From the NCBI GenBank assembly GCA_013115145.1, contig JAAPAO010000439.1, positions 1 to 30,275 of the forward strand: a stretch of 30,275 nucleotides of DNA. Reading direction: 5' to 3'. This document shows positions 9,953-21,000 of the stretch, one piece after another. A model generated the notes under the pieces. It was not told the origin of the DNA and did no database searches. It saw nothing but the letters and a program-made list of their open reading frames with translations. Position 1 is the first letter of the stretch, and each line of letters starts with the position of its first letter. The translations under genes and the position numbers were made by a program. This stretch comes from Perkinsus chesapeaki (lineage: Eukaryota > Perkinsozoa > Perkinsida > Perkinsidae).

Positions 9953-11890
9953 ATGCAGGCGACACGAGAGGCTAGGACTATGTCTACCTCCGGGGGCTTT
10001 GAGCCGACGAAGCCAAGCTCCTTCGCTTGGGGAGAAAACAATTTCCCTTCGGAAAGGCCTTATGAGACTAGCGGTGGCTTTGATAATATGGGGGACCTCA
10101 GGGACACTAGGAACAGCCTCCACAGCGCCGATGGCATCTCCCGCACTAGGAAGGATTTGTTGGCGGCGGGCTCGCCTGTGGGAGGGTTCAGGGCCACTAA
10201 CAGCGCCAATGAACTGAGGAGGATGTCCTTGATGGGTAGGGGGTTCGATTCGGCTCGGCATGGAACGCCGGCGAGGGCACCGTCGAGGTCTCTACTGGAG
10301 GAGTCCCCAGGTGGGGGGCACGGCGCTGCTACGTTCAGCCATGGGCCAAGGGACATCCGGTTTGACTATGTCTTTGAAAATCAAACAAATGAACAGCCGA
10401 AAAAGGGATTTGAATTCGAGAAAGGTGAAATAGGATTTAGCGGAGCGAAGCAGATGGACAGTCGGGCGCTGTCGTTTGATGACGAGAACACACTGGATTG
10501 GGGCAACCAGTCCACTCCTCCGACACCAGCGTCTTTTGTAAGTCTGGATACGACTGCCCACCATACAGCGTGGGAATCGGGCCGCACGGAGATCAGGGCT
10601 CCGGCAGCATCAGTGGATTCAACGGAGCTGAGCGGCTGGGCTGTCGCGGTCGATGAGGAGTCTGTAATTGCTGAGACGGAAGCGAACGGTTTGCGGGAGT
10701 GGTCGAGGGCAACCGACAATTTTAGCCGAGCAGGGAGCACCAGGAGCTTGGCCACGAGGGACAACGGTGTTGCTTGCGACAGCCCCTGGCGGGGATCGGT
10801 GACGGGACGCTCGAGCGTGGTGCCAGAGCCTAGCCTCGATGATGTTCAGGAGTGGCCTCGAGCCCCGTTTGATACCCCGATGAGCTCCTCAGCGTGGGGA
10901 GACAGCTCGGTTGAGGGATGGCCGGGGACCACTGTGGCGAGGAGTCTGGACTTCAGCAATGCTGAGGATATGTCGACAACGAATGGGGGGACACATCGGC
11001 ATCGTCGTCATCACCATCACAGTAAGCACCATAAAAAGGCAAGTCCCCCGCCTATGGCGAATCTGGAATCGGACGACCGGGCTTTGGCGAGCAGCGCTGT
11101 GGAGGCGTGGAAGCCTCCCCAGCCCGGGGCGGCTCAGCGGTCGCCGTACAAGCGGTCCTTGTCGGCGCAGTGCTCCCAGCACTTGAAGAAGGTGTCGACG
11201 TCTTTGGCTGGGCAATGGGACGCCTTCAAGATTGGAGTGCTCGGGAGGAGATCTTCCAGGGTTGCGGACGAGTCGCTTCGGCGAAGCTTCGACTCCGAGC
11301 TGGAGAATTATTTGTATTTAATGGAAATGACGGAGCATATACCGTCGGTGAGGGAAATGGTCATTGAGCCGTGGGCCAAGTACTTTGCTTTGAGAATGCA
11401 GCAGGGATCTGAAGCGGCAGAGGAGGAGGAGGAAGTAGGGGAGGGGGAGGACTCCTTGGGAGCTCTTCTGACAGAGGAGCCCAGACCGGTGCGGACGGAG
11501 CGAAGAATTTTCGTCAGTATATTGTCCTTCCCGGCGGGCCTACCCCGGCCGGACTCCCTGGAGATGAGGCTCTACACGAGCGACAGGTCTGAGATCCTGG
11601 CCATGGCCTACGCCGCTCGAGGAGAGCCCCTGTCGCTCGAAGTGCCACAGGACATCCCTCCGAATCCATTAATCGAGCTCATCTTCGGCGGCTGCGAGCT
11701 GGTTGCGCGGTATGAGTGGGCGGCGGCAATCTGCTGTCCAGGCGCGCCATTGGAGGCGGGACTGGAAGAGAGGGGGAGGCGGAAGGATGAGTTTGGAGTT
11801 GGCGAGGAGCCCAAGAGTATACTTGCCTCGTTCAAGATTGCTTATGTCACCAAAGAGAGCTTTCGACAGTCAGTTTCTTCACTTATGTAG
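9953..11890 (+). CDS. Hypothetical 645-residue low-complexity protein
   Basis: An uninterrupted 645-codon frame with no recognised family. Residues 1 to about 430 are rich in Ser, Gly, Asp, Glu and Arg and look disordered; they include several short acidic segments with Trp (for example REWSRA, QEWPRA, EGWPG, VEAWKPP). A His-rich tract (THRHRRHHHH, then SKHHKK) is near residue 350, followed by a Pro patch. From about 430 the sequence looks folded, interrupted by a Glu-rich run near residue 490. The last 130 residues alternate hydrophobic and polar residues like a beta-rich domain. There is no signal peptide or membrane span. The start may be Met 1 or the Met at codon 10 (MSTSGG). The stop lies 123 bp before CFAP47 on the same strand, so a shared ciliary role is possible but unproven. 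No intron is needed, unlike most neighbours. Confidence 0.75.
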   Translation: MQATREARTMSTSGGFEPTKPSSFAWGENNFPSERPYETSGGFDNMGDLRDTRNSLHSADGISRTRKDLLAAGSPVGGFRATNSANELRRMSLMGRGFDSARHGTPARAPSRSLLEESPGGGHGAATFSHGPRDIRFDYVFENQTNEQPKKGFEFEKGEIGFSGAKQMDSRALSFDDENTLDWGNQSTPPTPASFVSLDTTAHHTAWESGRTEIRAPAASVDSTELSGWAVAVDEESVIAETEANGLREWSRATDNFSRAGSTRSLATRDNGVACDSPWRGSVTGRSSVVPEPSLDDVQEWPRAPFDTPMSSSAWGDSSVEGWPGTTVARSLDFSNAEDMSTTNGGTHRHRRHHHHSKHHKKASPPPMANLESDDRALASSAVEAWKPPQPGAAQRSPYKRSLSAQCSQHLKKVSTSLAGQWDAFKIGVLGRRSSRVADESLRRSFDSELENYLYLMEMTEHIPSVREMVIEPWAKYFALRMQQGSEAAEEEEEVGEGEDSLGALLTEEPRPVRTERRIFVSILSFPAGLPRPDSLEMRLYTSDRSEILAMAYAARGEPLSLEVPQDIPPNPLIELIFGGCELVARYEWAAAICCPGAPLEAGLEERGRRKDEFGVGEEPKSILASFKIAYVTKESFRQSVSSLM

Positions 11891-12013
11891 ACGCCGATTG
11901 CCTTTGCGTTTATTGGTATGCGGAGAGATTCAGGAACTCAATAAGCAGCAACAGCAGCTAACAACAAAGATACTATAAGCGGTCACTCCAATCCCTGTCA
12001 GTTTCCCTGTAGT

Positions 12014-15000
12014 ATGGAGCTCTCGACGGAGGTCATCAACTTTGGGATAGTGCCGACAGATCGACCGTCGTATCAGGAGGTCCTTATCAAGAATGGTAAT
12101 GCCAGTGGGGGGGAAGCGTCTGTTTTCGGGAGCCTCTGGGACCTCTGATTTTGTGTGGGGTGACTTATTACGGTCTTTGTAGGCTCTAAAGAAGAGCAAC
12201 AGTTTACGTTTTCTAAGAGGGAGGAGAAAGGCGCGGGAAGCGTGGATGTGCGGATACAGCCGGAGACAGCTGAGGTTGCCCCAGGTGATACTCGGGCGGC
12301 CCGTTTGTGACCGCTGATTTGGGGCCATCGCCTGGAGCAAAAGGGCACGTTGTTTATGGCGTAGACTTAAGTGGCTAAATTCCAAGCACTGAAGATGACT
12401 CAGGATTGCTACTTCTTCAAGCGCTATCTGTATTGGAGACAGCAGGTATCGCCTCCATCTCCAAAGCCAGTTGGAAATTTCCCTTATCAACAAGCAATAA
12501 GCCATCGTTAGCAAACCATACTTCTTTCGTGTCGGTTTGCATCTGCCTACGGTATCTCTCCGTAGTAAGTTACAATGTTCTTTGTTGTCGGTATTGGTGG
12601 GAATGATGCACGCTTCAGGGACCGTGGAAAGCGTATCTTTCGAACTCTAAACTATTGCTCACAGCAAAGCTGTTCGCAGCGGCCATCCTGCGGGTCCCTT
12701 GTATTACAGTTACTTGCCTTCCAGGTGCCACCTTACGAGCCGTAATTGAACTTCGTATGACGGATCCGTCCAGCACAGGAGGCCCCTTTGAGATTATTTA
12801 TGACGCTGATCTCGGCGGTCGCAGCACTCGCTCGCAGCTACAACTGATGGGTAAGTCTCTCTCCAGCCAGCTTAGTGCCGTAAGTCGCCCAGGTACCTTT
12901 GTCAAACCGAGCTTGGAAATGGTGGTTGAAGGCGCCGATCCGGAGACGGTGGATTTCGGGCAGGTAACTATACTATTGGGCTCGCATCAGTTGTGAAACT
13001 TTCGAGAATGCACATCAATTGGCAAAGGGGAGTTTAGGAGGTCAAATATCGACTTCACGATATCTTTGTGTTTACGGCAACGGAGTTTGATCCATATTGC
13101 CGTATTGAGGCACATTTAATAGGCGAGGTGTCCATAAGCATTGTGCTGGCAGAACCTATCTAATTCGGCTGGGTAGTATTTACGGTGTCTCTCAGGTGTA
13201 CTTTGGGTTGCGAAAGACAGTTAAAGTGCGGCTTATTAACGAAGGGCCACTAAGCCTGCCGTTCTCATCGTCGATCGAGGAGGCTGATGACATCCCTGCT
13301 GGGGTCATCGAGGTCTCGCCTCTTGGCGGGGTGGTGAAGGTGAGTGGGTAGCCTTTCGACCATCGGTATTGTTGTCTATCAGGCGTTCGACACGACGACC
13401 ATTCACGTAACATTCCGGCCTCCAAAGTAAGTACGTAGACTGCAGTAATGTTGTGACCCCATTGAACTTGACATTTGAATGATAAAGTTGAAGCCATTTA
13501 TCCCACTGTATCACCTATCGCCCGCGAGCGCCAGTCTATATTGCTGATAGCTAAACTCTGTGATTGATCATTGATCTCCGTAATGATCTACGATGCGAGC
13601 TTTTCAAAGGAAATTGTGTTTCTCTGTAGTGCGATCAGCGGCCTCCTGTGATCAGGTATATAGATCAGAAGGGCTTCCAGTGCACCAGGGCGGCCCAGGA
13701 GGTCCACACGGAGTACAAGTGCGTGGTAAAGGTCGAGTGTGAGGAGCTTCAGGACTTGGAGCTTGTTCGGCCTGTTATTGGCAGTGGAATAGTAATAGGC
13801 GGCGGTGCTGTCACCACGAAAGCCTGTTGCTGTAGGTTCCAACGCTGTCGGCGTCACCGGCTTCCTTGGACTTTGGCGGATGTCCGATGTAAAGTGTCTC
13901 TGTATCTCCCTCCCATCACCGCTGTTGTTCAGGGGCGATCGGAGGGACATTGTCGTGACTCTCCGTAATGAGCATGCATCTCTCCCGGTGGATTGGACGG
14001 TACCAAATGTGTCCCACATTACCGTCATGCCAGCAAGCGGGAAAATTGTAATAACTCTGGGGGGGGGTTTTCATGTCGTTTTAATGCGTATAAGGTTATG
14101 CGTTTCTACTTGTATGATACAAATAAGATCGATAAATAATAAAGCAATAAATACAAATTGTGTTTATTGCGAGATGCGATAAGAAGACGTGAAAATAATC
14201 TTCAGGATGCCGGCAGCGTGCTCCATTGGCTTGGAGAGCCATAAATTTCAATAGGGAATCCTCTCGGGTTTTGTGGGAAATCCCCGCGGCAAGCTAGGAT
14301 ACTATTCCGGCAAGTGGGAGTTGGCAACGATCGGAGTCAATTTCAGGGCCCTCTGTCGACGCAGGAAGTGGTGGTGACCTTCTCGCCCAAGTCCATAGGG
14401 CATCATCAGCGCAACGTCCGCGTTATGTACTGCAAGAGCCTCTACTCGCTGCTGGTGTATGCAATCGGCTGGGGGGAGGTCGCCACGGTCCCACGAGAGA
14501 AGAGGCGGAAAGGCCTCGAGGCCAACGTGGATGATTTCGCACCGCAGTACAAGTTCGTGGATCAAGAGAACGTGAAGGCGCAGAGAGCGGCGGCTGCTGC
14601 TGCAGCTAGGGAGGATGGGAGACCGATAACGCTTACTCGAATAATGAAGAGCAAATCTACCAGTAGGCGGGCTAGGTACACTTGTCATTGGTTAGGGGTC
14701 TATTGTTCCGTAGGGTACACAGTAGAAACTTTAGTACTGTGCACAGAGTATAATTTTACATTGGGCTGTTACCACAGCTTTATTTAGTTTTGATACTTTA
14801 CTACTAAGCTTGAAATATGGAGATATTGAAATATTCATTGATATATTCATGATAATATTCATATATTGATATATGATATGAAATATTCAATAGAAAGGGA
14901 ATTAGCTCGAAATCGGGGGTTGAGATACCTATGATCATCACAGTACTGATTATTTAATTTCTATACAAAGCTCTATGTGAATAATCAGTATGGAGACTTC

Positions 15001-18000
15001 AGTAGAAAAGATATCAGCTCGTAATTGGCAAGATTTTACCAGTCTACTGCCGGATTTCTGGGACTGTGCGCACGGTTCAATTAGTGTGTCGCGGTAGACT
15101 TTGCTAGTTTCCTAGGTCATGCAGCCTATTGGGTAGGTATGGACCACGCCGAATCATCGATGCTGCTGCGAAGTGTCTTGCTGGAGCGCACTGGGGAGAC
15201 GACCGAGTACGCCCTCTCTCCGAGCGGCATGCAGGAATATATACGAAACAAGCAAGTGTATAACGACTACATAAGGAAGGCTGGGCGGGAGGGGAATAAA
15301 ACTAAGGGAAGCAAGAAGGATGTGGATATCTTTGGGACTGATGACGTCGAGCTGGGACTCTATAGGAAGCTCAAAAGTCCACGCCTGTCGGTGGACGAGA
15401 TAGTCCATGATAGGCTATATGAGCTCAGACCTGCTGAAGCAGACGATGGAGGGCCTCGAGGAGTCACGGGGATAAGGTCAGTGTCACTGGCACTGTGTCA
15501 GCGCTCACGGATATGTCTTATTATTACAATCACATGTTACGTATAATTGCTATTAGTGCGACGCGAAGCTGATTAATTATTCTGAACTTCAGTCATCTCG
15601 CTACGAGAAGTCGGATTTCGAATGATGCCTCCGTTTTTAAATGAGGTTGCCATCTTTGGTGCCCTTAAGGTACTCTCATGACGAGACAAAGTTGATGCGA
15701 AAGAAGCACAAGGCCGCTCCGTTGACTCAAGCGGAAACTAGAGACTGCGGGCGAGCTCTGGAGGCCTGGCAATTGGGGCTTGTCAGCTGTGGCCCTATGC
15801 GGCTCGACTTCGGAACTATGTTTGTAAGTAGAGATCGCTGTTGAGCTCAGTAAGGGTTTTTAAGCATTAAAAACCTGAGGGTTGGAGGGAATCAATTTTA
15901 GAGCTTCTTCCCTCCAATCACTCGATACCAGTGTTCAACGCAACTGGCTTTGGCCAACGTTGTGCGACTGTCAGATCAATACTGTGGAGTGTGCAGAATC
16001 AATTCGCCTGGTCTTCCAGCGTGAACTGTTCCTTCGACTCGGGATAAATTTTCGCGACCTACTCATGCGCATGAATAAGTCTCCAATGTCGACTTCAAGA
16101 CGATATCTATTTTCAGGTGCGGTCATCGGCAACTCGAAGCTTCTCTGTCTTTAACGACTTACCATCATCGATATTGGTCACTGTGTCTACATCGGATATT
16201 GACGAACTAAAGCGGAGTATTCCTTCCTCGCAGGTACGTAGGAAATACCGTCTCTCGCTAATTTTTTCGTTTCTCGAAATTTCGTTATCGCTTACGGGTC
16301 CTAATTACAGCGGCTTCACGGTGTAGTAATGGAATGCCTCGACGAACTGCAATTGATAAAGCCCTTCACGGATAATACTGGGCTTGTTCCGTTTGTGAAT
16401 TTCAACTGCACGATTTCCTGAAAAAGTGCAAAAGTAGCTCTTTCCAAGTAAACGTCAACTTGATACTCGTTAGGTTATTCCTTCTGCGAAGGCTGCGGGC
16501 TTCGACATCGTCCTGAGCTCGGCCACGCCCCAGCAGTTTCAGCGCCATGTTAATGTGGTGATCAACGGACGGCATCAAAGGAAGTTTATAGTGAAGGCAA
16601 ACATAGTACCTGTTAAGGTGGGCCGAACCGGGGCTGCTCGCTTCCCTCTTACTGGCTCCGCAGCTAAATCTGTCCGAGTCCGAGGTGAACTTCCGTATTG
16701 CCAGTGATGACCTCAACCAGACTTTCGTGGAGCGCATCACTCTTTCGAACGAGGTAGGCACATCGGAGAATCGGTTTTTGATTCGCCTGTCAGGGTAACG
16801 CACCTGCGAGCTATGCTTGGGACATTTCCGATCCGGAATGCTTATCGATACGCGCATGCGATAGTTCGAATGTCAGCAGTGTCCACCCGAAGTAGAACTC
16901 CCTTCGCTTCTCTATCTGGCGTATCACATTATAGGTGCAACTCCGTGCAAGAAATAGTGTTCACGCCACCGCCGAACGGCCAGCCTATTGAGGGTCTCCT
17001 GACTTTGCACGTCAGAGATGGTAACTTCTGGGAGCTTGCAGAATTCCCACTGCTGTGGTGCCTCAGGCCCGGACCAGACCGTTCGGGTATTCGCCCACTG
17101 CCCGCCAGCCTCGTGTCAATTCCTAACGCGCAAGTGCGATTTCGGCACCGTGGCTTGTGGTATGGCGCAAGAACGCTCTATTTTGGTCGGAAACAATGGC
17201 AACTACGCTGCAGCCTATCAAGTAGCCTCGGAGACCGAAGGCGAGCTGGAAGTTGGTGCTTCAGGTGCTGGACGTGCCCGATGGTGTTACTGTAAAGCCA
17301 AACCGTGGTGTGGTGCCCGTCGACGGGCGTGTGGAACTTACAGCGTCTTTGACGGTTCACAAGCCGGCTCACATTGATTCCTACATTATCCTTAAGATAC
17401 GTGCTGGAAAGAGCATACGGTAGGCCCTTGCATACGGCGGTTTAGCCCCTGACTGGTCGCAGGATCCCCGTCCAAGCTATGGTTATGTTGCCTGACATCA
17501 GAATTGTCGAAGAGGAGATTAGCTTCGGGGCGCTAACGCTCGGAGGAGTAGCCACCACCTCGTAAGGGCCGCTGCTGCTGCTGCTGCTGTTTTGCAGTCG
17601 CCATATAGGTGCACGTTCCTAAACGCCGGTGCGGTGGAAGGCACTGTGTTCGTGAACTGCACGCCACATCCCGAGTTTTCGCTGCGTATGCAGCATGTAC
17701 TGGACTCTAAGGGCCAGGTAGCCAAACGGCAATCTCTAAGAGAGAGCTGACGGTTTCAGGAACTTGGAGTATCTGAGGTCGACCCGCAGACTATGGTGGC
17801 CATCAGCAGCGACGAGCTTGCCGCGGAGACGACGGGGCAGAAGAAGACAGGTCGGCAATATCACAATGGGAAAGTCGATGCTACTTTTGCCATTCTCAGA
17901 CGGAGATATCAAGATTACATCGCCGTGCCTTACAGCAACGCACAACACTCCACTAGATGATGATGAGGAGAGTGAGGCGAAGCTCCGAGCCTACAAGCTG

Positions 18001-21000
18001 GTCCTTCCACCGGGGTACACTGTCAAGACAGAGCTCACGTACAATCCACAGGAACTCGGTCAACAGGTGAGGGCCTTGCTTTGCCTGCTGCTGCGAGGTA
18101 GACGTTTTTGCTGTATCAGGTTTTCGAGTTTCCTATTGTTGCCTCTGGCGGTGGCTCGGTTCCGGATAACCTACGGAAGGTTGTCAGTGCGGAAGCGTTG
18201 CGCCCGAGGATGATCTTGTCGACTAGCGTTGTAGACTTCAAGAGCAGGGTGGTGTCGAAAGGTAGGCGGCATTTAGGAGATAAATCGAAGTAAACCCCCA
18301 CAGATTCTGTGGTGCCAGCAAGTTCAGAGTTCTCATTTGAGAACGTGGACGAATGCCCGACACGATGGCAGATAGACACAGCCGCCCTGGCCCGGCACGC
18401 GGGTGTGTTCCATTTGGAACCATCGGAAGGGGTGCTTCAGCCTAATCAGGCCGCAGTCGTTAGGATGACCTTCAAGCCTAAAGAGGCCATGAAATACTCG
18501 GTGGACCTGCCAGTGTATATTTCCTCCCCTCACAGCGGCACTAGCTCGGGCGCTTCAGAGGCGCTGCCTGTGGATATGAGCCAACCGTATTTGAATATCC
18601 AAGTCCTCGGCGAAGGTAGCATACCGAAGCTGTCCTTCGATCGTGCGGAGCTGATAGTGCCGGTGGCTGCACTGAACGAGAGGACTGTGGCCACTTTCGA
18701 TATACTCAATGAAGGCTACGACAACAAGGAAGTCTTCCAAACCGCGTCCACTGACTGCTACGGCATAGTCGTAGAATTCCCCGAAGGAGGACAACTGTCC
18801 GGCTCTCGCGGAAAGGTCCCAGTTGAAGTAGTCTTTTCTTCACCCAAGGCTGTTAGCATCGTCACCAAACTTGAATTCGGTGTCAAGAGCCTCTACAACG
18901 ATTCGCAAGAGCAGACTGTGTATTCTATCCGGGTGTGCGCCATCGCCGATAACAGCATGTTTACCCTCCCGGCTGGAGCAAGGCCCCAGTCCGAAGCTCA
19001 ACCTCTGGAACCAGAGTTCCTTGTACGTTGGCTCAATAGCAATGCGCTTCGGGTCCCGATCGATCGGTTTCCGGAGGATTGTATTGCACAGAATGGTCGG
19101 CATTTAATAGACGCCATCGAGGCACTGAGCGGAAAGCCTGTGAAACTGGCAGGCCCTGGGACACCGAGAGCGGGAAAAGGGCAGGTAACGGATGGGCCCA
19201 GAAGCCGCGACTTGCACCGAGCCGAGCAATTGGTGAAGACATACGAGCAGATCATGCAATATCTACTCCTATGCGGAGCTCGCCTGGCTCATGTTCGGCC
19301 AGAATATTTCCTCTCTAGTGAACACTTTGTGAAGTACTGCATGGCCAAGTATGAGCCCGGTACATTTAGCAGGCGCCAGCTGGAGAGACTTTTCCCCATG
19401 TTCACTTATCATGCTTGGTCATCGACTTTCCTCCAAATAATAAAGCTGTTCTTTGTGAGCAGGGTTACTGTTAAAAAGTGGCGAGGACTCATCGCAACGG
19501 AGACTAAAAGTATCCAAGAGACTAAAGGCGAAGGTGCGCAGCTTCCGCTGGAGCTGCAAGCTCTCGCTGACACACGCACCCTTCAAGAGACTGACAGTCT
19601 GTCTCTACCGGAGAACGTTCTCTTGAGGTGGCTTAACTACTGCTTTATAAAGTCCAACAAGGGGCGTTTCACCGCGCGGAAGATAGAAAACTTTGCTGAG
19701 CATGTGAAGGATTGCCTGCCCTTTTCACTCGCCATCGAAGCCTATCATCCGGTCTGCCAGATCGCCTACCGTCTCTCGGTTCCAGCCGCTACTGCAGAAG
19801 ATATTCAAGCTAATGCACAACAGCTGATGCAGTGCTTCACAACTATCGGTTTGGAGTTTCCTTTGACATTGTCGGACTTTACAGAAGGCGAAGTGGCGCC
19901 GAGGGACATGGTGTTGCTCACCCAGTTCCTTTTCGAGACATTGCCGTCGTTCTCTCCCAAGGCCACGGTATTGTTCCCAACTCCTCTTGGTGTGCCTTCC
20001 ATCAAGATCATCGAAATAACCAATCCGGCCAAGGGACAGATCCGCTACAGCTGCGCCATACAAGGTAGCAAGGAGTTCGTCCTCTCCACCGACCACAAGT
20101 CGATCGTCATTCCTGGGGGACGCGGAAAGATAGACTTACCAGTTGAATTCAAAAGTCACTTCTCGAGACCGGCCGAGGCTGTTCTGACACTTACTTCTCA
20201 AAGAGAGAATAACCTTTATGCAGCCCCAATGGTTTTCAAACTCATCAGCAGTTGTACTGGAAAAAGCCCGCGAAAGTCGTTTGACGTATCCGCCACCTTG
20301 TATGAAGTTGCGGTCTTGGAGGTGGAAGTTGACTCACCCTTTGGCGTGGATTCTGAGTTCCAGATATCCATGAACTTTCATTTGGCCACAAGTGCGTCGA
20401 ATAAAGCGCCACGGAAAAGTAAACTGGCTTCCCCGATTGGCGCATTCCATATCGACTCGACCAAGGTTCGGGTTAAAAAAGGGAATACAAGCCGAGTCGT
20501 GCTGCATTTCCTTCCATTTGAAGTTGGCCACTTCGTCGCAACCTTGGCGTTCTTCGATCCTAATGCTGGAGAGTTCATCTACGAGGTTACCGGTGCGAGC
20601 AAGCTGCCTCAGCCTAATGAAACCCAGGCGAACTTCTTGACCGTCAAAAGCGGCGAAGTTGGATCGAAAGAACTGTTGATCCCTACTAAGAACGCCCCGC
20701 TCGAGAAGGCTCTGCAATGGCTTCAAAAACGAGGAAAGAAACCACCGACTATGCCGGAAAGCGTGATCTATAGTGTGCATTTGGGAAGCCGTTATATGAC
20801 GGCGCCCAAGGAGTTTACTACAGGCAATAAGCAGGGCGATGGTAAACTTGAAATCAAGTTCAAACCTCGCGAGCCTGGTATCTATCCTTGTACCGTGATT
20901 CTGTCCTCGACGTACGACTATCGAGTGTACAAGATCGAAGCCAAAGGCACCGCGCCCAACACTCTGGCAAGCCTTTCATTTGAAACCTTCGCCCGACGGC

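Noticed and set aside
11888-12013. Splice joining the 645-codon protein to CFAP47
   Set aside because: A GT at 11886 and an AG at 11932 exist, but the joined frame stops after nine codons, and CFAP47 has a good start at 12014.
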